DNA of 64,000 nt from Desulfotignum sp. (GTDB lineage: Bacteria > Desulfobacterota > Desulfobacteria > Desulfobacterales > Desulfobacteraceae), in assembly GCA_021737695.1 (NCBI GenBank), contig JAIPDL010000004.1, positions 61,624 through 125,623 of the forward strand. The letters run 5' to 3'. Shown here piece by piece: positions 63,680 to 64,000 of the stretch; position 1 is the stretch's first letter; every line of letters starts with the position of its first letter. Position numbers and translations under genes: made by a program. Under the pieces are notes generated by a model. That model did no database searches. It was not told the origin of the DNA and saw nothing but the letters and a program-made list of their open reading frames with translations.

Positions 63680-64000
63680 ATGAAAAAATTAATGGTATTG
63701 GTTGCAGCCCTGGCGTTGGTGGCTGGTTCTGCAATGACCGCCGCAGCAGCGGACTGGAATTTTTACGGGTCTGCCCGTATTGCTACTTTTTTTGTGGATC
63801 AGGAAAACAATGTGGCGTCAAATAATCCTGCTTATGTAGACACCAGTAGTTACAATCAGGGCCTTCAGGGCAACTCTCGTATCGGTGCGTCCGTCAAGGT
63901 ATCTGATGAACTGACTGGTGGGTTTGAATACGGCACCGGTGTTAATGTTCGTAAACTGTATGGTGAATGGAACTTTGGTGCCGGCTCTCTGCTGGTGGGT
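63680..64000 (+). CDS. Outer-membrane porin, N-terminal part (3' end outside window)
   Basis: 107 codons are visible. A signal peptide (KKLMVLVAALALVAGSAMTAAAA) precedes a barrel start WNFYGSARIATFFVDQ, typical of trimeric porins of Desulfobacterales, then alternating beta-strand patterns (NSRIGASVKVSDELTGGFEYGTG; KLYGEWNFGAGSLLVG). AAGGAG precedes the ATG. The signal sequence and the strong leader hairpin suggest a highly expressed envelope protein. Confidence 0.8.
   Translation, partial: MKKLMVLVAALALVAGSAMTAAAADWNFYGSARIATFFVDQENNVASNNPAYVDTSSYNQGLQGNSRIGASVKVSDELTGGFEYGTGVNVRKLYGEWNFGAGSLLVG

Noticed and set aside
1..64000. CRISPR arrays, insertion sequences, long direct repeats
   Set aside because: None seen on reading; repeats found are short inverted repeats assigned to promoters, terminators or leaders.

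Overview
The window is a chromosomal segment of a sulfate-reducing deltaproteobacterium (Desulfobacterota), most probably a member of the Desulfobacterales close to Desulfotignum or Desulfobacter. The main evidence is a complete dsrMKJOP operon, a TunR-type regulator next to a TSUP transporter (a pairing described from sulfate reducers), an AOR-family tungstoenzyme and a predicted selenoprotein. There is no insertion sequence, prophage or CRISPR array.

Layout. 0-2.9 kb: the end of an SDR oxidoreductase gene, a YkgJ-type Cys-cluster protein with a dGTPase-like HD hydrolase, and a divergent nucleoside deaminase. 2.9-17.9 kb: translation and RNA genes, namely infC-rpmI-rplT-pheS-pheT, tRNA-Gly(CCC), rimP-nusA-infB-rbfA-truB, rpsO-pnp and a WalJ-like metallo-hydrolase. 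infC starts with the rare codon ATA. 18-23 kb: proline dehydrogenase, a nitroreductase and an asymmetric heterodimeric ABC exporter. 23.2-30.5 kb: a TSUP permease divergent from tunR, with a palindromic operator lying over the permease -10 box; then crcB, arsC, acr3, an AOR-family oxidoreductase and dmeF.

30.5-37.5 kb is the most unusual part. A nine-gene minus-strand operon runs arsR, DUF318-type permease, small CPKC thioredoxin, anchored CVPC thioredoxin, ccdA, anchored rhodanese, MauE/DoxX protein, exported rhodanese and a CCG-domain Fe-S protein. Just upstream, with its own promoter and terminator, lies a DUF1573 gene interrupted by one in-frame TGA exactly where the family has a Cys (Cys-Gly-Cys-Thr becomes Sec-Gly-Cys-Thr). 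A perfect 8-bp hairpin follows the TGA, so I read the gene as a selenoprotein. The arsR and DUF1573 promoters share a sequence block over their -10 regions, which suggests common control. Together the genes look like a metalloid- or thiol-responsive system moving reducing equivalents and sulfur across the inner membrane.

37.5-47 kb: gshB-like ATP-grasp gene and an oppABCDF-type peptide transporter, flanked by two unusual radical SAM genes. 47-52.8 kb: an RsbRD-like gene and dsrMKJOP, with a strong promoter and a strong terminator. 52.9-64 kb: a PagL-like deacylase, a GAF-cyclase, two tRNA-Ser genes, argS, a SPOR protein, gatC-gatA, mutL with endonuclease motifs, an exported FG-GAP protein and the start of a porin gene.
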